DNA of 14,898 nucleotides from Acidiphilium sp. CAG:727. Lineage in GTDB: Bacteria; Bacillota; Clostridia; Christensenellales; Borkfalkiaceae. The notes beneath the pieces are model-generated. The model had not been told where the DNA came from. It did no database searches and saw nothing but the letters and a program-made list of their open reading frames with translations. The stretch lies in NCBI GenBank assembly GCA_000437515.1, contig FR898481.1, forward strand, positions 1 to 14,898, in the 5' to 3' direction. This document shows positions 8,451 through 14,898 of this stretch, one piece after another. The translations under genes were made by a program, and so were the position numbers. Positions within the stretch are counted from its first letter, which is position 1, and each line of letters opens with the position of its first letter.

Positions 8451-8474
8451 TTTACGCGTGCGCACACGCGTAAA
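8451..8474 (+). promoter_or_regulatory. Perfect 10-bp hairpin abutting the ribosome binding site of the 411-residue gene
   Basis: The arms tttacgcgtg (8451-8460) and cacgcgtaaa (8465-8474) pair perfectly around a cgca loop. The hairpin is preceded by a T-rich run (8440-8450) and followed directly by the Shine-Dalgarno-like ggcagg (8475-8480), five bases before the ATG at 8486. It is not an intrinsic terminator on either strand: the Ts precede rather than follow it on the + strand, and the reverse complement is followed by As. It could be an operator, a 5'UTR element that sets ribosome access, or an RNA-stability hairpin. Confidence 0.5.
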
Positions 8475-8485
8475 GGCAGGATACT

Positions 8486-9721
8486 ATGAAAAAAGAACGG
8501 AACGTTTTTAACAAGTTTTACGGTAAACTTGCCCGCGAAGGCTTGCTGAAATCTCTTATGGTTTCGGCGTCGATTGCTTTCGTCGTCGCGGGTTTATGCG
8601 CGTTCGCAACCTGGTTTCTGGGTATAAACGCACTCTGGATATCGCTCGGTATAATCGGCGGGCTTACGCTTATTTTAACCCCGATATTCTATTTCAAAAA
8701 ATTCCGCCCGACGACTAAAAGCATAGCGAAACGTCTTGATTCGCTCGGACTCGAAGAGAGAATCCTTACGATGTCCGAACTTACTTCGGACGATTCTTAT
8801 ATCGCCATGAAACAGCGCGAAGACGCGGAAGAGGCTCTTAAAAAAGTTCAGCCCAAATCTCTTAAATACGCGATTTCCTGGGTTACGATAGTCTGCCTTT
8901 CGGTCGCTACGGTATTTACGGGCGCGGGCATGACGGTCAATTCGCTTGCCGCTAACGGAATTATCGCCGACGGCGGAAAGATAATCGAGGACTTAAAACC
9001 CGATCCGCCGGAAGTTTTCTACACGCTTAAATACGTCGCCATAGATTACAAGACTTTGGTTATGTACGGCGCGATAGTCGAATCCGACGGCGGAATGTTC
9101 GACGGCAACGAAGAACAACTCGTGGCGAAAGGCGAAGACGGCGAAGCGATTCTCGCGCTTGCCGACGGCGATTACTCGTTCGTAGGTTGGCTCGACGGAA
9201 CGAGCGACCCCTACCGCGTGGATTACGCCTTACTCGTTACCGACGATCAGTTCAACGTCCCCGACGACAAGAAAATCGTCGATAAAGACGGAAACGTTTC
9301 GGTGCTCGACGAGGCGCGCGGCTGGTATATCACCAAAGACAAAGACGGCAATATCACGATCGAGGTGTTCGCGCTGATTACCGAACTCGAAGACGGCAAT
9401 CCCGAGCCCGGCGAAGAAGGCGATCCGTCGAATGGCGGCGAACAGGAAGAAGACCAGCCGAGCGGCAAACCCGAAGATGGCGACAACGAAAACCAGGGCG
9501 AGGACGGAGAGAAGAATCCGAATCCCGACAAAAAACCCGGCGAAAGCGACGAGCCCAGTAAAAACGAAAATAATAACAATAAGGTCATCAACGGCGAAAC
9601 CGATTACAAAGAAAGAATAGACGAGTACATAAAAACGTACGAAGAACTGAAAGCGCAGGGCGCAGAAATTCCCGAAGAGCTGCAAAAGATAATCGATGAC
9701 TACTACAACTCGCTCGATTGA
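8486..9721 (+). CDS. Three-span membrane protein, DUF4175-like N-terminus, with extracytoplasmic divergent InlB-like module
   Basis: This 411-residue protein is probably the first gene of the MoxR/VWA operon. Membrane segments lie at about residues 22-46, 49-70 and 127-149. Between the second and third is a charged loop, RLDSLGLEERILTMSEL, which resembles the helical motif of DUF4175-type membrane proteins found beside MoxR/DUF58 genes. The basic KKFR after segment 2 puts this loop in the cytoplasm and residues 150-411 outside. Residues 178-250 (GGMFDGNEEQLVAKGEDG, then YSFVGWLDG) read as a divergent InlB B-repeat. Residues 300-370 form a low-complexity acidic Gly/Pro/Glu/Asn linker, and 372-411 a charged helical tail. 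The start is supported by ggcagg at 8475-8480. The biochemical role is unknown; position suggests a membrane partner or sensor for the MoxR system. The DUF4175 link is moderate and the topology is good. Confidence 0.85.
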   Translation: MKKERNVFNKFYGKLAREGLLKSLMVSASIAFVVAGLCAFATWFLGINALWISLGIIGGLTLILTPIFYFKKFRPTTKSIAKRLDSLGLEERILTMSELTSDDSYIAMKQREDAEEALKKVQPKSLKYAISWVTIVCLSVATVFTGAGMTVNSLAANGIIADGGKIIEDLKPDPPEVFYTLKYVAIDYKTLVMYGAIVESDGGMFDGNEEQLVAKGEDGEAILALADGDYSFVGWLDGTSDPYRVDYALLVTDDQFNVPDDKKIVDKDGNVSVLDEARGWYITKDKDGNITIEVFALITELEDGNPEPGEEGDPSNGGEQEEDQPSGKPEDGDNENQGEDGEKNPNPDKKPGESDEPSKNENNNNKVINGETDYKERIDEYIKTYEELKAQGAEIPEELQKIIDDYYNSLD

Positions 9722-9752
9722 TAAAACCGATAAAATAAAAAAATAAAAAACG

Positions 9753-9773
9753 GCGGAACGATTCCGCGGAGGA
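9753..9773 (+). promoter_or_regulatory. Small hairpin directly upstream of a strong Shine-Dalgarno of the moxR-like gene
   Basis: gcggaa (9753-9758) and ttccgc (9762-9767) form a perfect 6-bp stem with a cga loop. The next bases, ggagga (9768-9773), are an almost ideal Shine-Dalgarno four bases before the ATG at 9778, which fixes that start. The hairpin sits at the end of a 56-base spacer that is otherwise A-rich. It leaves the binding site unpaired, so it may keep the site accessible. It could also be an mRNA-processing or stability element. It is short enough to be coincidence. Confidence 0.4.
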
Positions 9774-9777
9774 CGAT

Positions 9778-10830
9778 ATGGTAACAGAAGAGAATTTAAC
9801 TCAATTCAGCAAACAATGCGAAAATATTTTCAAACAGATCAGACGCGACGTCATCGGTCAGAACGAAGTCGTCGAAGGTACGATTATAGCGATGATAGCG
9901 GGCGGTAACGTGCTTCTCGAAGGCGTTCCCGGCGTAGGTAAAACCCGTCTGGTAAGGACTCTCGGCAGAGTATTCGATCTTCCGTTCTCCCGTATTCAGT
10001 TCACGCCCGACCTCATGCCCGCGGACGTTACCGGTACGAACATAATCGTAAAAGACGAAAACGGAAACTCGACTTTCCAATTCCAGCCCGGTCCCGTGTT
10101 CAGCAACATAATTCTTGCGGACGAAATCAACCGCGCGACGCCGAAGACGCAATCCGCGCTTCTCGAAGCGATGCAGGAACACACCGTTACGGTTATGGGC
10201 GTTTCGAGAAAAATGAAAGAACCTTTCTTCGTTCTCGCCACGCAGAACCCCGTCGAACAGGACGGTACTTATCCGCTCCCCGAAGCGCAGATGGACCGTT
10301 TTATGTTCAAACTCATCGTTCCCAATCCGTCGCTCGAAGAACTCATGGGCATAGTAAACATGACTCAGAAGACGATGGCGGAAGTTTCCGAAGCGGCTTG
10401 CAGCGGCGAGCAACTTCTTAAAATGCGCGAAACCGCAAATCAGATTCCCGTTGCCGAAGACGTACTCCGCTACGCGATGATACTTTGTTCGGCGACTCAC
10501 GCAGACGGCGAATGCGCTTCCGAAGCGGCTAAAAAATACGTCCGCCTCGGAGCAAGCCCCCGCGCGGGACAGGCTCTTATATCCGCGGCTAAAGTCAAGG
10601 CTCTTATGGCGGGCAGATACAACGTGTCGTATTCGGATCTCAACGAACTCGCTTTGCCGGTTCTTCGCCATCGTATGAAACTCAATTTCGAGGCGGTTGC
10701 CGAAAGAGTTTCGGCAGACGACGTCGTTAAGATGATAGTCAAAGAAGTTTCCGAAAAATACGGTAACGGCGCGAAAAAAGAAGTCAAAGACGAAGCAGAA
10801 CCCAAAAAGAAGGGCAAATTCGGTAAATAA
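9778..10830 (+). CDS. MoxR-family AAA+ ATPase
   Basis: This is a 350-residue MoxR-type AAA+ ATPase, a cytosolic ring-forming chaperone-like ATPase that by family precedent acts on or with VWA-domain proteins. Walker A is GVPGVGKTR (residues 49-57, K55 and T56 binding nucleotide). Walker B is IILADEINR (111-119, D115 and E116). Sensor 1 is ATQNP (154-158), followed by PLPEAQMDRFMFK with the likely arginine finger R174. Sensor 2 is in GASPRAGQAL (R262). These are all the residues needed for ATP hydrolysis. Length and order match the family (usually about 310-350 residues). The C-terminus adds a Lys/Glu-rich tail from about residue 330 (KKEVKDEAEPKKKGKFGK). The DUF58 gene starts 2 bases after its stop, the classic arrangement. 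The family call is very secure; the substrate is unknown. Confidence 0.97.
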   Translation: MVTEENLTQFSKQCENIFKQIRRDVIGQNEVVEGTIIAMIAGGNVLLEGVPGVGKTRLVRTLGRVFDLPFSRIQFTPDLMPADVTGTNIIVKDENGNSTFQFQPGPVFSNIILADEINRATPKTQSALLEAMQEHTVTVMGVSRKMKEPFFVLATQNPVEQDGTYPLPEAQMDRFMFKLIVPNPSLEELMGIVNMTQKTMAEVSEAACSGEQLLKMRETANQIPVAEDVLRYAMILCSATHADGECASEAAKKYVRLGASPRAGQALISAAKVKALMAGRYNVSYSDLNELALPVLRHRMKLNFEAVAERVSADDVVKMIVKEVSEKYGNGAKKEVKDEAEPKKKGKFGK

Positions 10831-10832
10831 AA

Positions 10833-11732
10833 ATGAAAAACCCATATCTTAACAGCGAGTTTTTCAGTCGGCTCGAAACGTCCGCGCTTAACTTGCGGTC
10901 GAGTCTTGCGGGTTTTTTCGGCGGTAAACACCTCGTTAAAACTTACGGTCAGACCGTCGAATTCGCCGATTACAGAGAATATATGCTCGGCGACGATATT
11001 CGCCGCATAGACTGGAATTTATACAGTCGTTTCGAGAAATATTTCCTTAAACTCTTCACCGACGAAAGACAGATGCACACGCGGATATTTCTCGATTGTT
11101 CGGCTTCGATGGGTAAGGACAACCCTACCAAAGCCGCTTACGCGATCGGGTTTGCGGCGGCGCTCGGTTTTTTGTCCGTGCATAACATGGATAAGTTGTC
11201 TATAAGACTTATCCGTGGCGACAAGGCTGTGAATCCTTTCGGCACGATAGTCGGCAAAAACGCCTTTTACAGAGCGGTGGGCGAACTCGAAAACGTAACG
11301 TTTGACGGCGACTGCGACATAGAAAAGGCAATCGTCGGGTGCGACGATCAGGGGCAGAACGACGGACTTACTATAATAATATCCGACTTTTTCACGGACA
11401 GCGACTGGCGTAAAGCGGTCGATTATCTCGGTTATAAAAAACGGCAGGTCATACTTGCGCAGGTGCTTTCGCCCGAAGACATCGACCCGACGTATACGGG
11501 CAGAGTAACGCTTATCGACTCCGAGTCGGAAGACGTGGAAGACGCAAGAAACATGAGAATAAACATAACCCGCGGAATGCAGATCGCCTACGAACAGGCG
11601 CTTTACGATTATATTGCGGAAATCCGTTCGTATTGCGTCACTCACGACGTGGGCGTCGCGACGATCAGATGTAACGAACCGATAGAAAAGGCAATCTTCG
11701 GACAATTGATGAATTTAGGAATCACGGAATGA
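10833..11732 (+). CDS. DUF58 domain protein (VWA-like partner of MoxR)
   Basis: This 299-residue soluble protein has no membrane segment. The DUF58 signature is at residues 46-61 (DYREYMLGDDIRRIDW), followed by the usual RFEKYFLKLFTDER. After it comes a von Willebrand A-like fold with a MIDAS-type DCSASMG (88-94: D88, S90, S92) and IIISDF (D185) at the later metal-binding strand. The usual MIDAS threonine position falls in FDGDCDIEKA, where I see no threonine. Family members sit directly after MoxR ATPases and are thought to work with them, though the molecular role is not defined. The start is the ATG 2 bases after the moxR stop; no good Shine-Dalgarno precedes it, so translation is probably coupled. 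Its TGA overlaps the next ATG as ATGA. It belongs to the short form without the N-terminal membrane pair found in many DUF58 proteins. Confidence 0.95.
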   Translation: MKNPYLNSEFFSRLETSALNLRSSLAGFFGGKHLVKTYGQTVEFADYREYMLGDDIRRIDWNLYSRFEKYFLKLFTDERQMHTRIFLDCSASMGKDNPTKAAYAIGFAAALGFLSVHNMDKLSIRLIRGDKAVNPFGTIVGKNAFYRAVGELENVTFDGDCDIEKAIVGCDDQGQNDGLTIIISDFFTDSDWRKAVDYLGYKKRQVILAQVLSPEDIDPTYTGRVTLIDSESEDVEDARNMRINITRGMQIAYEQALYDYIAEIRSYCVTHDVGVATIRCNEPIEKAIFGQLMNLGITE

Positions 11733-13693
11733 GATTATTACTACCTTTGGGGCTGTTGGGACTTTTAAGTCTTGCGGTTTTATTGATTATTTATTTATTA
11801 AAACCGAATTATCAGCAGAAGATGATTTCCAGCACGTTCGTGTGGAAACTCAGCCTCAAATACAGAAAAAGAAAAATACCCGTAAGCAAATTGCGGAATA
11901 TATTGCTGATCCTTTGTCAGGTGCTCGTATTGTCGCTGGCGGCGTTCATCATAACGAAACCCGCGGTGGTTTACGACAGAAGCAAATCGAGCGACGAGAA
12001 GATAATCGTACTCGACGCGTCGGCAAGCATGTTTTCGAAGTACGACGGGCAAACGAGATACGACAGGGCTGTGTCGGAGATAAACGAACTCGCCGACGAG
12101 GTTTTTGCCAATAAAGGCGCGGTGACGCTTATATGGGCGGGCCCCGAAGCGAAGACGGTCGTTTCCCGCTCGACCGACAAGACGGCTTTCGCCGCCGCGC
12201 TCGAAAGCGTATCCTGCTCTTACGGGGCGGCGGACGTAGACGGCGCAATGACGCTTGCCGAAGACGTTCTCGACGTCAATCCCGAAGCGGGCGTGGTACT
12301 GTTTACGGCTACGAAATATAAAAACAAAAGCAAAACGGTAGAAGTTAAAGACGTGTCGGTTTCGGACGAATGGAACGCCGCGATACTCGACGCGAAAACC
12401 GAACTCGTAGAAAACAAATACGTGCTTACGGTTTCGGTGGCAAGTTACGGCGCGGACGTGGATCTTGCGATAAAATGTACGGTCTACGGCGCGAACGGCA
12501 AAGAGGTCGCTCTCGATTTACCCGAAAAGGTACATCAATTTACGAACGAACCCTATACTTTTATTTACTCGAATACTTACGGCGGCAACGGCGAAAATTC
12601 CGAAACGATAGTACTTACCGACGATTATAAATTTTCGTCGTACAGTCACGTATTTTTGCAACTCGTAGATTCTGCGGGTACGCCGATAGACGATTCGATA
12701 GCGTCGGATAACGAGTTTTACATTTACGGCGGCGAAGTTCCGACGATAAAAGTTCAGTACGCGAGCAGCAGACCGAACGACTTCTTTATTCAGACGCTCG
12801 ACGTAATAAGCAAAAGTTTCAAGAAAAAAGGTCTGGATATAGACGTAAAAACCGTTGCGAGCGGCAGAACGCCCGCCAACGAGGGCTTCGACCTCTACCT
12901 GTACGAGCATAAAATGCCCGATTCTTTGCCGAAAGACGGAATAGTGTTCATGCTCGATCCGGACAGGTCGGTAGACGCGGGCTTTACGATGGGCGCGAAA
13001 AAACCTATTCCCAACGTCGAAGGCGACGGCGAATCGCTCGCGCTCGGCGAAGTTCATCCGATTACCAAATACGTAAACGTAAGCGAAATCAAGTTTTCGG
13101 AGTATATCTATATAGACGAGGCTTCTTTGGAAGGGTATACCACGCTGATGTATTATCAGAGCGTTCCCGTAACTTTTATAAAGAACGATGCCGATAAGAA
13201 AATAGTCGTAATGGCGTTTGATATAAACAAATCGAATCTCGGCATAAGCCCGTATTTCCCGGTGCTTATGTATAACTTTTTCGATTATTTCTTCCCGAAA
13301 ACTTTCGAGTCTTCGTCTTACGACGTGTATTCGACGGTAGATCTTAACGCGCGCGGCGAAGAACTTACGGTTACTTCTCCGTCCCCCGATTCTTCGGAAA
13401 CGGTATACACGGAATTTCCGACGACGATAAACGCGGATAAACCCGGTACTTATACGGTTACCCAAAGGCTTATGACCGCGCCAAACGCAGAAGCGAGAAT
13501 TATGACCGAAAGGTTTTACGTTCGTATCGCTTCCGAGCAGAGCAATATCGAAAAAGAGGAAGACGCGTTGCGTTCTCCCGCGGTGGCGGTAAAAACCGAA
13601 AGAACGTACGACGATCTGCTTATCTGGTTCGCGGCGGCGTTGTTTGCATTCGTGTTTATCGAATGGTGGTTACAATCAAGAAAAGGGATATGA
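11729..13693 (+). CDS. BatA-like membrane protein with degenerate VWA domain
   Basis: This 654-residue protein resembles BatA/aerotolerance-type proteins. The N-terminal domain has membrane segments at about 5-24 and 55-77, flanking a basic cytoplasmic loop (KYRKRKIPVSKLR). A VWA-like domain follows (about 91-215), starting with IIVLDASASM (D96, S98, S100). Two further MIDAS positions look altered: the threonine strand reads YGAADVDGAM (A168), and the usual TDG reads VLFTATK (A194). Residues about 330-520 form an alpha/beta region ending VVMAFDINKSNLGISPYFPVL, typical of this family's amidotransferase-like part. A last membrane segment is at 629-647 (LLIWFAAALFAFVFIEWWL), with QSRKGI inside. 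The bulk of the protein is therefore extracytoplasmic. The start overlaps the DUF58 stop by 4 bases, with aggaa at 11717-11721 as ribosome binding site. Role: membrane partner of the MoxR/DUF58 pair. Its ligand is unknown. Confidence 0.9.
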   Translation: MRLLLPLGLLGLLSLAVLLIIYLLKPNYQQKMISSTFVWKLSLKYRKRKIPVSKLRNILLILCQVLVLSLAAFIITKPAVVYDRSKSSDEKIIVLDASASMFSKYDGQTRYDRAVSEINELADEVFANKGAVTLIWAGPEAKTVVSRSTDKTAFAAALESVSCSYGAADVDGAMTLAEDVLDVNPEAGVVLFTATKYKNKSKTVEVKDVSVSDEWNAAILDAKTELVENKYVLTVSVASYGADVDLAIKCTVYGANGKEVALDLPEKVHQFTNEPYTFIYSNTYGGNGENSETIVLTDDYKFSSYSHVFLQLVDSAGTPIDDSIASDNEFYIYGGEVPTIKVQYASSRPNDFFIQTLDVISKSFKKKGLDIDVKTVASGRTPANEGFDLYLYEHKMPDSLPKDGIVFMLDPDRSVDAGFTMGAKKPIPNVEGDGESLALGEVHPITKYVNVSEIKFSEYIYIDEASLEGYTTLMYYQSVPVTFIKNDADKKIVVMAFDINKSNLGISPYFPVLMYNFFDYFFPKTFESSSYDVYSTVDLNARGEELTVTSPSPDSSETVYTEFPTTINADKPGTYTVTQRLMTAPNAEARIMTERFYVRIASEQSNIEKEEDALRSPAVAVKTERTYDDLLIWFAAALFAFVFIEWWLQSRKGI

Positions 13694-13708
13694 GCGAGGT
13701 AAAGAAAT

Positions 13709-14898
13709 ATGCTTAATTTTCACGTTAATTTTGCTCACCCCTGGCTCTGGTTGTTGCTTATACCGGCAGTGGCGTGCGCGCTTATTCCGTACTTCCGTAT
13801 TCCGAAAAAATACAGACGTACCCGTAACAGAATAATATCGCTTTGTCTGCATCTTATGGTCGTGTGCCTTTGCGCCGCGACGCTCGTAAATACGACTTTC
13901 GATTACGAAATGTATAATCCCGAAAACGAGATATTGCTCGTAATCGACTCTTCGTACAGTACCGAGCAGGAAAAAACGGCGAAAGAAAACTACGTACGCG
14001 ATTTCGTCGCCATGGCGGATACCCGCGTATATAAAGTAGGTATAGTTACTTTCGGCGCGGATCAGAAATACGTCGTACCGTTTACCAACGATACGTCTTC
14101 GGTCTACGAACGTTACGTTTCGTCAGAAGCGCCCGATACTTCAGCGACCGATATAGCCGCGGCGCTCACTTACGCGAAGACGCTTTTTTCAAAACCCGAC
14201 ACCGGTAAAATCGTGCTTATTTCGGACGGTTTCGAAACGGACGATAACGCGGCTGCCGTAATTTCGTCGCTTACCAAAACGAGCGAAGGATTAAGCGGAC
14301 TTCGTATCGACACTATTACTTCGTCGGCGTACGCGCCGAATAACGACGTTCAGTTAAACGCAATCGTTACGCCCGATTATAACGTTACCGTAGACGAAAA
14401 GTTCAATCTCGGTTTTACCGTCAAAAACGTCGGCGAAAAAACTTCGGCAAACGTCGTTTTATACGATAACGGCGAAGAAAAAAGCAGGACGGCGGTTGAA
14501 ATCGCAAAAGGAGAACAAACTCTTTACGTAGAACATTCTTACGCCGAAAAAGGTTTGCACTCGCTTAAAGCGACGATAGAAATCGATAATGACGGAATAA
14601 TAGAAAACAATACCGTTTACACGTACGATTACGTAGAGTCTTTTTCGGATATTCTCGTAATTCAGGGTTTCGAGGGAGAGTCGGAAGAAATCAAGGCGTT
14701 GCTTAGCGAATACGAAGTTACCGTGCTTACTATCGGCGCAGACGAAATGCCGAAGACTATCGAGGAACTTCGCGGCTTTGACGAGATAATACTCAACAAC
14801 GTTTCAAACGCCGACCTTAAACGTTACGAAGGTTTCGATAAACTTCTTAACGAGTACGTTTCGGTAGTCGGCGGCGGATTGTTTACCGTCGGCGGTAA
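13709..14898 (+). CDS. Second membrane VWA protein with CARDB-like and glutamine-amidotransferase-like domains (3' partial)
   Basis: The frame stays open from the ATG at 13709 to the window end, giving 396 residues without a stop. The start follows gaggt (13695-13699), 15 bases after the previous stop. Two membrane segments (about 11-28 and 41-60) flank a basic loop, as in BatA/BatB proteins. The VWA domain (about 73-205) has a complete MIDAS: DSSYS (D80, S82, S84), T147 in SATDIAAAL, and D173 in VLISDGFETDD. A CARDB-like beta domain follows (about 212-308: FTVKNVGE, IDNDGIIENNTVY). From 311 a Rossmann-like region begins (ILVIQG) and ends at YVSVVGGGLFTVGG (383-396), the typical core of amidotransferase-like VWA proteins that close such operons. 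The remainder, probably several hundred residues, lies outside the window. Family call secure; role inferred from the operon. Confidence 0.92.
   Translation, partial: MLNFHVNFAHPWLWLLLIPAVACALIPYFRIPKKYRRTRNRIISLCLHLMVVCLCAATLVNTTFDYEMYNPENEILLVIDSSYSTEQEKTAKENYVRDFVAMADTRVYKVGIVTFGADQKYVVPFTNDTSSVYERYVSSEAPDTSATDIAAALTYAKTLFSKPDTGKIVLISDGFETDDNAAAVISSLTKTSEGLSGLRIDTITSSAYAPNNDVQLNAIVTPDYNVTVDEKFNLGFTVKNVGEKTSANVVLYDNGEEKSRTAVEIAKGEQTLYVEHSYAEKGLHSLKATIEIDNDGIIENNTVYTYDYVESFSDILVIQGFEGESEEIKALLSEYEVTVLTIGADEMPKTIEELRGFDEIILNNVSNADLKRYEGFDKLLNEYVSVVGGGLFTVGG

Larger units (their letters stand above)
8276..8485. other. Intergenic region rich in inverted repeats
   Basis: This 210-base gap separates the giant surface gene from the MoxR/VWA operon. 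I find no credible ORF or tRNA. It holds three distinct inverted-repeat structures (8313-8368, 8381-8431, 8451-8474), described in their own entries. A TATAAT hexamer lies at 8337-8342, inside the loop of the first palindrome, but has no recognisable TTGACA-like partner at 16-18 bases. An ATGACA at 8403-8408 matches the -35 consensus at five of six bases but lacks a good -10 at the right distance. The operon promoter must lie here or upstream, but I cannot place it firmly. Confidence 0.7.

Noticed and set aside
8451..8474. Reading the perfect hairpin before the 411-residue gene as a rho-independent terminator
   Set aside because: The T-run lies before the stem on the + strand, and on the minus strand the stem is followed by As, so neither direction has the required U-tract.
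9796..10845. A 349-codon minus-strand ORF almost exactly opposite the MoxR-like gene
   Set aside because: The + strand encodes all MoxR motifs. The antisense frame is open only because the gene rarely uses codons whose reverse complement is a stop. Its translation is Arg/Phe/Val-rich with no recognisable domain.
13644..13835. A 63-codon + strand ORF spanning the junction between the last two genes
   Set aside because: It overlaps two well-supported VWA genes in another frame and has no domain or ribosome binding site of its own.

Overview
The window looks like a chromosomal segment of a Gram-positive-type anaerobe, most likely a gut-associated Clostridia or Christensenellales-like Firmicute. 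The evidence is moderate GC content, a strong purine-rich ribosome binding site on at least one gene (ggagga), a giant BspA-type leucine-rich-repeat protein combined with InlB B-repeats, and tight head-to-tail operon packing. The lineage is inferred from style only; there is no rRNA or marker gene here. All genes I accept lie on the + strand.

Region 1 (2-8275) is the 3' part of one giant gene for an exported repeat protein. At least 2757 residues are visible and the true start lies upstream of the window. In order it has two InlB B-repeats (the first cut by the window edge), one beta-sandwich-like segment, four fibronectin-III-like modules, two more InlB B-repeats, and about 65 BspA/LRR_5-type repeats running almost to the C-terminus. 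No LPXTG motif, terminal membrane segment or dockerin is visible at the C-terminus.

Region 2 (8276-8485) is a 210-base intergenic region unusually rich in inverted repeats: an 18-bp arm palindrome with one mismatch, a nested weak palindrome, and a perfect 10-bp hairpin that abuts the ribosome binding site of the next gene. It separates the giant surface gene from an operon.

Region 3 (8486-14898, running off the right edge) is a five-gene operon of the MoxR/VWA type. It holds a three-span membrane protein with a DUF4175-like N-terminal part and an extracytoplasmic divergent InlB-like module; a MoxR-family AAA+ ATPase; a soluble DUF58 protein; a BatA-like membrane VWA protein; and a second membrane VWA protein with a CARDB-like domain and the start of a glutamine-amidotransferase-like domain, cut by the window end. 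The last four are spaced by 2 bases, a 4-base overlap and 15 bases. By family knowledge, MoxR ATPases act as chaperones with VWA-domain partners. The likely picture is a cytosolic ATPase plus DUF58 adaptor working with membrane VWA proteins whose sensor or binding domains face outward. The substrate cannot be read from the sequence. The InlB-like fold in both the operon's first protein and the neighbouring giant surface protein is suggestive of a link but not proof.
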